DNA from: an uncultured Lachnospiraceae bacterium
GTDB taxonomy: Bacteria; Bacillota; Clostridia; Lachnospirales; Lachnospiraceae
Assembly: GCA_900313435.1 (NCBI GenBank)
Contig: OMRF01000096.1
Coordinates: 1-10,253, forward strand
Direction of reading: 5' to 3'
DNA length: 10,253 nucleotides
Shown: one piece after another, positions 1 through 6,651 of the stretch
Layout: every line of letters begins with the position of its first letter
How positions within the stretch are numbered: position 1 is the stretch's first letter
Translations under genes and position numbers: made by a program
The notes under the pieces: model-generated
The model's input: only the letters and a program-made list of their open reading frames with translations
What the model was told of the DNA's origin: nothing
Databases searched by the model: none

Positions 1-849
1 CGCGTCAGCGACGGCAATGATCCTTGCTTCCTCCGGAATATCATCGCCTTTTAACCCGTCCGGATAGCCGCGGCCGTCGTATCGTTCATGATGCCAACGA
101 GCGCCAGTCACAAGCTTTGGCATCTCGCTGATCGTTTTTAAGATCTCGGCGCCCACAGAGGGATGCGTCTTGATCTTCTCATATTCCTCGTCGGTGAGCT
201 TTCCCTGCTTATTGATGATCGAATCCGGAACGCCGATCTTGCCTACATCATGCAAAAGCCCCATGATATAGATCTCTTCCTGCCTGTCTTCATCGTACCC
301 GTATCTTTTGGCGATCTCCCGGGCATATGCCCCAACCCTTTCGGAATGGCCGTTCGTATAGGCATCCTTGGCATCTATCGTCTTTGCCAGCGTATGCACA
401 ACATGAAGGGACAAGCTTTCCAGTTCGGCCGTCGTTTTTGCGACTTCGCGATGAAGGTCTCTCTGCAGACTGATCAGGTCGATAAGGTTTCTTATCCTGA
501 TCTTTAACGCTTCCGATGAAAACGGCTTTCTGATAAAGTCCATGGCTCCGAGAGAAAGCCCCTTCACCTCGGAATCGGAATCCTCGTGCCCCGTAAGGAA
601 GATCACGGGAACACTCTCCCGTGACTCGGCACTCTCCCATTCTCTTAACGCACGGATTGTCTCAAAGCCGTCCATTTCCGGCATTCTGATATCAAGCAAA
701 AGAAGGTCCGCCGGATTCATTTTGATATAATCCAGCAAAAGCTTTCCGCTTTTTAAGCATGTGACCTTAAATCCGGCTTCCGAAAGTATCATATTTGCCT
801 GTTTAAGAATGACGGCGTCGTCATCAACAACCACTACACGTTCATCCAT
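1..849 (-). CDS. REC-HD-GYP response regulator (c-di-GMP phosphodiesterase), 3' end cut by window edge
   Basis: A response regulator that probably hydrolyses cyclic di-GMP when phosphorylated. I translated it by hand: 283 codons run open to base 1, so the C-terminus is missing. Residues 1-120 are a complete receiver: acidic triad D9-D11, phospho-acceptor D53 in LLLLDIRMPEMDG, T86 in FLTG, K108-P109. A helical linker follows, then the HD-GYP domain from about 145: H168 in NGHSERV, HD at 200-201 in LLHDVGKIG, H229, HH at 253-254, GYP at 261-263, and D282 in VADA, where the window stops. All metal-ligand and signature residues up to that point are present, so an active enzyme is likely. The ATG at 849 is chosen because GGAGGAA (856-862) lies 6 bases upstream. 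The gap to the upstream regulator gene is 39 bases, consistent with the same operon. It matches the REC2-HD-GYP part of the giant kinase at 6652-10253. Family assignment is secure; partner assignment is inference. Confidence 0.95.
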   Translation of the reverse strand, partial: MDERVVVVDDDAVILKQANMILSEAGFKVTCLKSGKLLLDYIKMNPADLLLLDIRMPEMDGFETIRALREWESAESRESVPVIFLTGHEDSDSEVKGLSLGAMDFIRKPFSSEALKIRIRNLIDLISLQRDLHREVAKTTAELESLSLHVVHTLAKTIDAKDAYTNGHSERVGAYAREIAKRYGYDEDRQEEIYIMGLLHDVGKIGVPDSIINKQGKLTDEEYEKIKTHPSVGAEILKTISEMPKLVTGARWHHERYDGRGYPDGLKGDDIPEEARIIAVADA

Positions 850-888
850 CTGTGATTCCTCCGCGCTCGAAAAACTGATCAGGACGAC

Positions 889-1659
889 CTAGAATCTGTT
901 ATTCCACCTGTTATTTTCAAAATACTCATCGATCGATGCGACGATATCATCCTTGGACATAGTTTTAAGAAGATAGCCCTGCGGCTTCAGACGCATCACA
1001 TTCATCACGCTCTCCCTGTCTGATTTTCCGGTGAGAAAGATGATGGGGATCGTCGCGGCAGTGATCTCGCTTCTTATCATTTCCATGACCTGCGGGCCCG
1101 ACGTAACGGGCATGTCATAGTCAAGAAGGATCAGATCCGGTGTATGATGGGCGATATATGTAATGGCCTGCATACCGGATTTGACCGCTGTGATCCTGTA
1201 TTTTTCAGAAAGCCAGCCCTGCAGCATCTTCAGGAAGGTAGGATCATCATCGACAAGCAGGATCTGCTTACCAAGCTTTTTCTCCTCTGTGATCTTCGAG
1301 ATCTCCTTAAGCTTTTCCGTGACTTTTTTGGCATCAAACGGACGCAGGAATTCCCAAACGATACATCTTCCCGGGATATACTGCTTGATCTCATCCATTT
1401 CTCCGGCATAGCCGATAAGACATACCGGGAGTTCCTCATCCTCACAGATATCCCTGAGATAAACTAGAGCCTCCGCAGACTCATAAACAAATTCATCCGC
1501 GAGCAAAACTACGATATCCGTATCCTCTTTTACCTTCGTGATGCTTTTTACATCAGGTTCCGCATGCACGGTCTTAAAGCCGCTCTGTTTAAGATTGGAA
1601 TCCAGCGCGTCCATCATGAAACCGGAGCCGCGGCTTATTATCAGTATTTTAGTCGCCAT
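889..1659 (-). CDS. Outputless response regulator: pseudo-receiver plus canonical receiver (256 aa)
   Basis: A soluble two-receiver protein with no DNA-binding or enzymatic output domain, probably a phosphate shuttle, sink or protein-interaction output for the adjacent kinase. Residues 1-118 fold-match a receiver by hydrophobic pattern (KILIIS, DIVVLLADE, EFLRPF) but lack the acidic pair that binds magnesium after strand 1. An Asp (D55) lies near the phospho-acceptor position, and LRP stands where KP is usual. Residues 130-250 are a canonical receiver: D137-D139, phospho-acceptor D180 in LILLDYDMP, T210 in FLTGK, K232. The proline that normally follows that lysine is threonine (LLKT). The ATG directly abuts the kinase stop codon (TAAATG), with AGGA just upstream, so translation is probably coupled to the kinase at 1660-4482. 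Its paralogue is at 5875-6636. Receiver assignment is certain; the cellular role is not visible. Confidence 0.93.
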   Translation of the reverse strand: MATKILIISRGSGFMMDALDSNLKQSGFKTVHAEPDVKSITKVKEDTDIVVLLADEFVYESAEALVYLRDICEDEELPVCLIGYAGEMDEIKQYIPGRCIVWEFLRPFDAKKVTEKLKEISKITEEKKLGKQILLVDDDPTFLKMLQGWLSEKYRITAVKSGMQAITYIAHHTPDLILLDYDMPVTSGPQVMEMIRSEITAATIPIIFLTGKSDRESVMNVMRLKPQGYLLKTMSKDDIVASIDEYFENNRWNNRF

Positions 1660-4482
1660 TTATTCCTGCCCCCTGTCAAGTATTCCGGGTATGAGATCAT
1701 AATCATAATTATCAACTGCTTTGACCAACCGTTCATATCGCGTCACTTCATCTTCTGGCATCCTGTAAGCGCTCAGTGATTCAACAACATGCGCCACGGA
1801 ATCAAAATCATAAGAGGCGCAGAACTCAGAAAGTGCCGTGTATGCTTCATTGAGATAATCATCGGATATGAGCGGCCTTGTATCGTTCTCTGGTTCTTGC
1901 TTTTCCTCTGCATGAAGGGGTTCCAGATCAGCTGCAAGCTTTCTGTACTCCTCAAGCAGCACGGGCATTTCCTTTTCAAGCTTTTTTACATCCTCCAAGT
2001 CGCCGGCTTTTTCCAGTTCGGCGGCATGATCTCCGAGTGAAAGGGCGCCGATGACCCGTGACGTGCTCTTCAAAGCATGCACTCGGATAGTTGTGTTTTT
2101 AAGGTCCCTTGCGTTCCAGAGTTTCTCCAGCTCATCCGCGTTATCGACAGCCGTATCAAGGTACATCTTGAGCGTTGTCATGTACGAACGTTTGGATCCG
2201 CAATGACCTAAGCCGGAATTTACATCCAGTTCCGGGATCGTGAAGACAAAATCCGGGATAAGGACATCCTCTTCATCGGACTCATCCTCAGGAGGAGCGA
2301 TCTTGCCCTTCGGAAGATAGGTAAGCAGCATGCTCTCAAGTCTGTCGGGATCGATCGGCTTTGTGATATAGTCGTCAAAGCCTGCATTAATGTACATCTC
2401 CCTCATGCCGGATATCGCGTTCGCGGTAAGGCAGATGATCGGCGTCTCGTCGTTGGGTGTCCCTTTAAGACCGCGCATTTCCGCTAATGTCTCAATACCG
2501 TCCTTGTCCGGCATCATGTGATCTAAGAAGATGACATCATAATGCTTGTTTTTGTACATCGGAATGGCTTCATCACCGCTCTCCGCCGTATCGATCTCCA
2601 TCTTTGTACGGCTCAACAGGTTTGTAAAGACAGTAAGGTTGACCGGCGTGTCATCGACAACCAGCACCTTTGCATGCGGTGCGGTGAATTTCTCGCGATA
2701 ACCTTGTCTTTCGTTGAGCGAGAGTTTGAAAGCCTCCTCATAATTGCCGACAGGATCCCATTTGACAACCTTCTGTTCGAGGTCAAAGGAGAAGACCGAG
2801 CCCTCCCCGTATTTACTCTCAACCTGAAGGCGGCTGCCCATCATGGTAAGGAAGCTCTGCGCGATGGTCATGCCAAGTCCCGTTCCTTCGATGCTGCGGT
2901 TTCTCTTTTCCTCAATACGCTCGAAGGCCGTAAACAGCCGTTCCATATCTTCGGGCTTGATACCGATGCCGGTATCGGAAACACTGATCTTCAAAATGAT
3001 CACGTCGTCCTTGTCCGGTTTCTTTTCATAGCCCACGGAAAACGTTATGGAGCCTTCCTTGGTATACTTCACGGCATTTGAGAGGATGTTTGTGATGACC
3101 TGCTTGATCCTGATCTCATCACCGTGAAGGATCGAGGGGATCTCTCTGTCTACATCAATATTGAAGGCAAGGCCCTTATCCTCTGCCTTATTCTGCACCA
3201 TGTTCACAAGATCGTTCAGCACGGATACAAAGCTGTAATCCACATTGATGATATCCATTCTGCCGGCTTCGATCTTGGAAAAGTCCAAAATGTCATTGAT
3301 GATCCCGAGAAGCGTATTTCCCGCCGTCCGGATGTTCTCGGCATAGCCCAGGATCGCTTCGTCCTTACTGTCCCGCATCACCATTTCGTTTAGCCCCAAG
3401 ATTGCATTCATGGGCGTACGTATGTCATGCGACATAGTGGAAAGAAAGGCCGATTTGGCTTTATTGGCCTGATCTGCCTCAGCCGCCGCCTCCGCCGCTC
3501 TTCGATTGTAGGTCATCAATATCACAAAATTGAATAATAGCAGAATGATCAGACCCAGCGAAACGGTGCCGAGCAGAACCCAGTCGACCACGCGGTTCTC
3601 CGTAAGCTCATACATCGGGATGTATGCAAGAAGATACCAGGCCTTCAGGGATTCCAGCGGCGAATAGGCCAGCAGGCATTCCTCGCCCTTCGAGTTTTTG
3701 ATGACCATCGAGCCCGCCTGACTGATCACCTCACTCTTCACATGCTGGAATTCCTCATTGGTCACATCATTGTATGATCTGTAATACTCAAAGAAATTGC
3801 TGTTCTTAAAGGATTTGCCGTGGATGATATAGTTGCCGTCCTTATCGATAAAGCTGATCTCAACGTTCTCGTATTCTCCGCTCAAAAATACCAGTTTCTG
3901 CTCAAGGCGGTTCAAAGGGACCACCCGCATCAAAAGACCGGTCTTCAGCTTCCCTGTATCCGGGTCGAGCACCTTAACATAATTCATGAAGGCAATGGAC
4001 TGTACTCCGTTTAAGGGATCAGTGTAAGCTCTGGTAAAATTGACTACTCCGTCAACATCGCTCACACTGTCGAGATTTTCAAAAATGGGGACGTTCTTGT
4101 AAGAGACCGAATAATCGCCGGGTTTGACGGGATTCTCCGTGGTTGAGATACCGGAAAGATTTGGACCGTCCAGGAAGATGAGATGACCGGATATTTCCGG
4201 TGAGATCTTGGCCTTTCTGATATAGGAGATGACCTCCTCGGCGGTCATGGGAGTGCCCGCCTCAGCAGACCGGTTGACATAATTTGCCCAGATATCGCAC
4301 AGCTGCTGTTCATCCGCAAGATAGTTGGTGACGATCTGCGTCACCGTGACAGTCATCTTTTCAAATTCTTCTATTTCGCGCTGATTGCTTTCTTCCATCC
4401 TGGTATTCGCATATCGAACGATAAAGACCAGGATGAATCCGATTATCAGAACATTTGGAATAATGACCAGTGCTTTCTTCAC
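1660..4482 (-). CDS. Membrane hybrid sensor histidine kinase, Cache-like sensor, HisKA-HATPase-REC-Hpt (940 aa)
   Basis: A complete phosphorelay kinase in one chain. TM1 is about 4-23; an extracellular region of about 275 residues follows and resembles a double-Cache sensor (FIDKDGNYIIHG near 211-222; LAYSPLESLKAWYLLAYIP before TM2); TM2 is about 300-324. An Ala-rich helix then leads into HisKA with H352 in MSHDIRTPMNA. The ATPase domain shows the N box (N465, N469), DTGIG 503-507 and GTGLG 533-537. The receiver (about 604-722) has D610-D611, D654 in IFLDHMMP, T686 and K708-P709. The Hpt domain (about 750-860) has H802 in VHALKS. A helical tail (871-940) follows. The start codon is GTG. GAGG lies 7 bases upstream and overlaps the TGA stop of the binding-protein gene, implying coupled translation. 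The next gene follows with no gap. The sensor fold is the least certain part; the kinase chemistry is clear. Confidence 0.96.
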   Translation of the reverse strand: MKKALVIIPNVLIIGFILVFIVRYANTRMEESNQREIEEFEKMTVTVTQIVTNYLADEQQLCDIWANYVNRSAEAGTPMTAEEVISYIRKAKISPEISGHLIFLDGPNLSGISTTENPVKPGDYSVSYKNVPIFENLDSVSDVDGVVNFTRAYTDPLNGVQSIAFMNYVKVLDPDTGKLKTGLLMRVVPLNRLEQKLVFLSGEYENVEISFIDKDGNYIIHGKSFKNSNFFEYYRSYNDVTNEEFQHVKSEVISQAGSMVIKNSKGEECLLAYSPLESLKAWYLLAYIPMYELTENRVVDWVLLGTVSLGLIILLLFNFVILMTYNRRAAEAAAEADQANKAKSAFLSTMSHDIRTPMNAILGLNEMVMRDSKDEAILGYAENIRTAGNTLLGIINDILDFSKIEAGRMDIINVDYSFVSVLNDLVNMVQNKAEDKGLAFNIDVDREIPSILHGDEIRIKQVITNILSNAVKYTKEGSITFSVGYEKKPDKDDVIILKISVSDTGIGIKPEDMERLFTAFERIEEKRNRSIEGTGLGMTIAQSFLTMMGSRLQVESKYGEGSVFSFDLEQKVVKWDPVGNYEEAFKLSLNERQGYREKFTAPHAKVLVVDDTPVNLTVFTNLLSRTKMEIDTAESGDEAIPMYKNKHYDVIFLDHMMPDKDGIETLAEMRGLKGTPNDETPIICLTANAISGMREMYINAGFDDYITKPIDPDRLESMLLTYLPKGKIAPPEDESDEEDVLIPDFVFTIPELDVNSGLGHCGSKRSYMTTLKMYLDTAVDNADELEKLWNARDLKNTTIRVHALKSTSRVIGALSLGDHAAELEKAGDLEDVKKLEKEMPVLLEEYRKLAADLEPLHAEEKQEPENDTRPLISDDYLNEAYTALSEFCASYDFDSVAHVVESLSAYRMPEDEVTRYERLVKAVDNYDYDLIPGILDRGQE

Positions 4483-4491
4483 GAGACATCC

Positions 4492-5781
4492 TCACTCAAA
4501 GGTCCCATACTTTTTGACGGCTTGATCCACGGAAAGATTCCCTCTTCCGACCTCATATGCCGCAACCCTGATCTGTACCGTCAGAGGATCCGTGATGCCG
4601 ATCACCTCCGGGGACATCGTGCGCTCTGAAGGCACCTGTCCGAAGGGGGCGTAGAGCGCGTCAAAGGAAAGATCCGCCGTAGGCGTGACCAGGCGCTTCG
4701 CAGAGGCCATTTCGTTCAACTCCTTGCTTGTGATCAGGAAACGCATAAATTCATTCGTCATATCCAGATCATCGCAGTCCTTGTTAACGGAGAATTCTAT
4801 AGAGGGACTGTCAAGGAAGTATCCGCCTTCCTCCGTTACGGGGATTGGCGAAAAGGTGTACTTGAAAGGTGACTTGGAGAATGCTTCGGACTGGCTCTCC
4901 CTCTTCTTTGTGCCGGATACGGTATCCCCGGCGCAGATCATCATCGGTACATCTCCTTCAAAGAAACGAAGGATCACCTGAGTATAATTGTCCTCGATCT
5001 TATCGCACTCGGCAAGGTCGATGCATTTGTTCCGGATCAGCTGCTCCACCTTTTCCAGTGCGGGGCGCATGTATTCCCCGGCTGAAGGATCCATATCATT
5101 GGCAAGCTTGAGCGCCTTTTCATCCTTCGCAAGATCAGCAGCAAACATAGGATAAGCAACCGTATACATGAAGCAGCTGGATGATTTAAGACTGTATCCC
5201 ATCATGGGGCTTGCGTAGCCCTTCTCACGGAATGCGTTGCATACGGTTATTAGCTCTGTCCATGTTGTCGGAACCTTCAGGCCTTCCTTCTCGAAGAGAT
5301 CATTGTTCACCAGCATGCCATAGCTTCTTGAGAAAACAGGCACTATCAACACATGGCCCTCGCTGTCACGGTTGATGAGACCGGGGCGGATGCAGCCAAG
5401 GTCAATGTTAAGCGCGGGATCCGAAAGATCCTCCATGTGCGTAACGATCGATTCGTATTTATTGTTACCGATCATCCACGGATAGGAAAAGAACACATTC
5501 GGCTTATCATTGCCCTGCAGCGCCGCGCCCAATATGTTCTTGTAATCATCAAGCTTCTGATATTTTAACTGGACATTCGGATAGAACTCGTTAAACCTGT
5601 CAAATTCAGCCTCCAAAGCCTCAAAGTTATCATAACTGCCGGCAACGGTGATGCTGCAGCTTCTGTTTGTATCAAGCGACGGAGAGAACACTTTGGCCTT
5701 TTCTTGTACGGGCTTGCTCCCACAGGCCGAAAGCACTAAGACAAGACATAAGACTGAAATGAAGCAGATCAGTTTTTTCAT
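4492..5781 (-). CDS. Extracellular solute-binding lipoprotein, ABC sugar-binding type (429 aa)
   Basis: A lipid-anchored binding protein of the family-1 (carbohydrate-type) class. From the chosen start the signal peptide is residues 1-19 (KK, then a hydrophobic core), with lipobox L17-S18-A19-C20; C20 would be lipidated and anchor the protein outside the membrane. Family features include FNEFYPNVQLKY (63-74), a typical N-lobe pattern, and LVNNDLFEKEGLKVPTTWTE (157-176), the usual motif leading into the C-lobe. Length fits the family. An in-frame ATG at 5823 exists, but it lies inside the candidate -10 box and would put 14 residues before the signal peptide. The ATG at 5781 has GGAGGA (5791-5796) 9 bases upstream. 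No permease or ATPase genes flank it; instead its stop is 9 bases before the Cache-type kinase gene. I infer a sensing role with that kinase rather than transport. A remote transporter partner remains possible. Ligand cannot be read from sequence. Confidence 0.92.
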   Translation of the reverse strand: MKKLICFISVLCLVLVLSACGSKPVQEKAKVFSPSLDTNRSCSITVAGSYDNFEALEAEFDRFNEFYPNVQLKYQKLDDYKNILGAALQGNDKPNVFFSYPWMIGNNKYESIVTHMEDLSDPALNIDLGCIRPGLINRDSEGHVLIVPVFSRSYGMLVNNDLFEKEGLKVPTTWTELITVCNAFREKGYASPMMGYSLKSSSCFMYTVAYPMFAADLAKDEKALKLANDMDPSAGEYMRPALEKVEQLIRNKCIDLAECDKIEDNYTQVILRFFEGDVPMMICAGDTVSGTKKRESQSEAFSKSPFKYTFSPIPVTEEGGYFLDSPSIEFSVNKDCDDLDMTNEFMRFLITSKELNEMASAKRLVTPTADLSFDALYAPFGQVPSERTMSPEVIGITDPLTVQIRVAAYEVGRGNLSVDQAVKKYGTFE

Positions 5782-5790
5782 ACTCGATTT

Positions 5791-5796
5791 TCCTCC
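5791..5796 (-). promoter_or_regulatory. Ribosome binding site deciding the binding-protein start
   Basis: On the minus strand this reads GGAGGA, 9 bases before the ATG at 5781-5779. It selects that start over the in-frame ATG 42 bases upstream, which has no comparable site and would spoil the lipoprotein signal peptide. Confidence 0.85.
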
Positions 5797-5802
5797 AGGA
5801 TT

Positions 5803-5832
5803 TGTAACTATTTCCGCCAACATAGTATTACA
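5803..5832. repeat. Imperfect inverted repeat over the candidate -10 box and transcript start
   Basis: On the minus strand TGTAATACTAT (5832-5822) faces ATAGTTACA (5811-5803). The arms match over nine bases with two extra bases in the first arm, and a 10-base centre lies between them. It covers the candidate -10 hexamer and the first transcribed bases of the binding-protein gene. It could be an operator, or a weak hairpin at the 5' end of the message. The arms are AT-rich, so chance is a real alternative. Confidence 0.35.
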
Positions 5833-5850
5833 TTTACATACCTATTTCAA
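5822..5850 (-). promoter_or_regulatory. Candidate sigma-A promoter for the binding protein-kinase-regulator genes
   Basis: On the minus strand, TTGAAA (5850-5845, five of six matches to TTGACA) is followed after exactly 17 bases by TACTAT (5827-5822, four of six matches to TATAAT). A start of transcription near 5815 would give a leader of about 34 bases carrying the GGAGGA site. It sits in the largest intergenic gap of the window (93 bases), before the lipoprotein gene. I see no terminator between it and the upstream gene, so it may be an internal promoter that boosts the downstream half of a longer operon. Read by eye only. Confidence 0.5.
5828..5839. repeat. Short tandem direct repeat in the promoter spacer (ATGTAA x2)
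   Basis: Two adjacent copies of ATGTAA on the minus strand (ttacat at 5828-5833 and 5834-5839 on the plus strand) fill most of the spacer between the candidate -35 and -10 boxes. The second copy overlaps the inverted repeat arm. It may be a half-site pair for a regulator or simple AT-rich sequence. Confidence 0.3.
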
Positions 5851-5874
5851 GGCAGAGTTCCCATTCCGCGCTGT

Positions 5875-6636
5875 TCAGACGCCCTTAAAGAACGCCTCCA
5901 GCTTCTCTAAAAGCGACTTCTTGTCTATTGTCTTCAGAAGATAATCCACGGGCTTTAAGTCGATTACGGACATCACGCTGTCGCGGTCGTTCTTTCCCGT
6001 GAGGAACATTACCGGGATCGTGCCTGAGTCGGATTCGCTGCGCAGCATTTCAAGAACCTGCGGTCCGTTTGCAACCGGCATCTCATAATCAAGGAGAACG
6101 AGATCCACCTTGTTCTTCGCAAGATACTTGATCGCCTGTATCCCCGACGCCACCATCCCCACATGATAGGAGGGGCTCAGCCAGTCGTATATCAGCCTCA
6201 TGTAGGTAATATCATCATCGACTATCAGGATACTCTTTTTCCTGTTCTCCCCGCCTTGTGTTTCGAGATAATGCTTTATGGTCTTCAAAAGCTCATCCAT
6301 TTCAAGCGGTCGAAGGAACTCTTGAAGTATCAGCGTTTGGGGAATTGTCTTTTTCACCTGCGCTATCGATTCGGCATTTCCTACTACGATTATCCTCCTG
6401 TCCGTATCTGCAGCGACATCCTTTAAATACACAAGACATTCCGTATCGTCCTCCGCTCCTTCATCCGCGAAGACCACAAAAAGCTCAGTCTCGTCACGCA
6501 ATTTCTCTATCTTTTTGATATCGCACCCGACAGCCTCCGAATCGATCACCATCTCTTTGAGCTTTGATATGAGGCCTCCGGTAAGAAAGCCTTCAGACCG
6601 GCCGATTATTATTATCTTTCCGAGATCGTTTTCCAA
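5875..6636 (-). CDS. Outputless response regulator: pseudo-receiver plus canonical receiver (253 aa), paralogue of 889-1659
   Basis: Same architecture as the regulator at 889-1659. The N-terminal half (about 5-122) is a degenerate receiver: it starts KIIIIGRSEGF without the acidic pair, has VVFADE with D58 near the phospho-acceptor site, and ends EFLRP (106-110). The C-terminal half (about 133-250) is intact: D140-D142, phospho-acceptor D183 in LVLLDYEMP, T213 in FLTGK, K235, again followed by T rather than P. Shared signatures with the paralogue include the DY-MP, GPQV-EM-RSE and FLTGK-DR-SVM patterns and YLLKT. The start codon is TTG, supported by GGGGAGGAA (6642-6650) and by the alignment with its paralogue. 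The stop of the giant kinase gene is 15 bases upstream, so the two genes are probably co-transcribed and the regulator likely receives phosphate from that kinase's Hpt domain. No output domain is present, so how the signal leaves this protein is unknown. Confidence 0.93.
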   Translation of the reverse strand: MENDLGKIIIIGRSEGFLTGGLISKLKEMVIDSEAVGCDIKKIEKLRDETELFVVFADEGAEDDTECLVYLKDVAADTDRRIIVVGNAESIAQVKKTIPQTLILQEFLRPLEMDELLKTIKHYLETQGGENRKKSILIVDDDITYMRLIYDWLSPSYHVGMVASGIQAIKYLAKNKVDLVLLDYEMPVANGPQVLEMLRSESDSGTIPVMFLTGKNDRDSVMSVIDLKPVDYLLKTIDKKSLLEKLEAFFKGV

Positions 6637-6641
6637 AACTG

Positions 6642-6650
6642 TTCCTCCCC
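6642..6650 (-). promoter_or_regulatory. Ribosome binding site deciding a TTG start
   Basis: On the minus strand this reads GGGGAGGAA, 5 bases before TTG at 6636-6634. No ATG or GTG with a comparable site lies in frame nearby, and the reading frame matches the N-terminus of the paralogous regulator, so the rare TTG start is well supported. Confidence 0.8.
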
Positions 6651-6651
6651 G

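Noticed and set aside
290..640. A 116-residue minus-strand open frame
   Set aside because: It overlaps the REC-HD-GYP gene in another frame; the in-frame translation there has complete receiver and HD-GYP motifs, so this one is a shadow.
850..888. Possible terminator or promoter in the 39-base gap before the REC-HD-GYP gene
   Set aside because: No GC-rich hairpin followed by a T run and no paired -35/-10 boxes are visible; it holds only a ribosome binding site.
2542..3081. A 179-residue plus-strand open frame opposite the copy B kinase
   Set aside because: It is antisense to well-defined HATPase and receiver motifs, has no convincing ribosome binding site or recognisable domain, and its composition is that of a shadow frame.
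5782..5823. In-frame upstream ATG at 5823 as start of the binding lipoprotein
   Set aside because: It lies in the candidate -10 box, lacks a ribosome binding site, and would add 14 polar residues before the signal peptide.
5851..5874. Possible terminator after the copy A regulator gene
   Set aside because: No stable stem and no T tract on the minus strand; readthrough into the binding-protein gene is likely.
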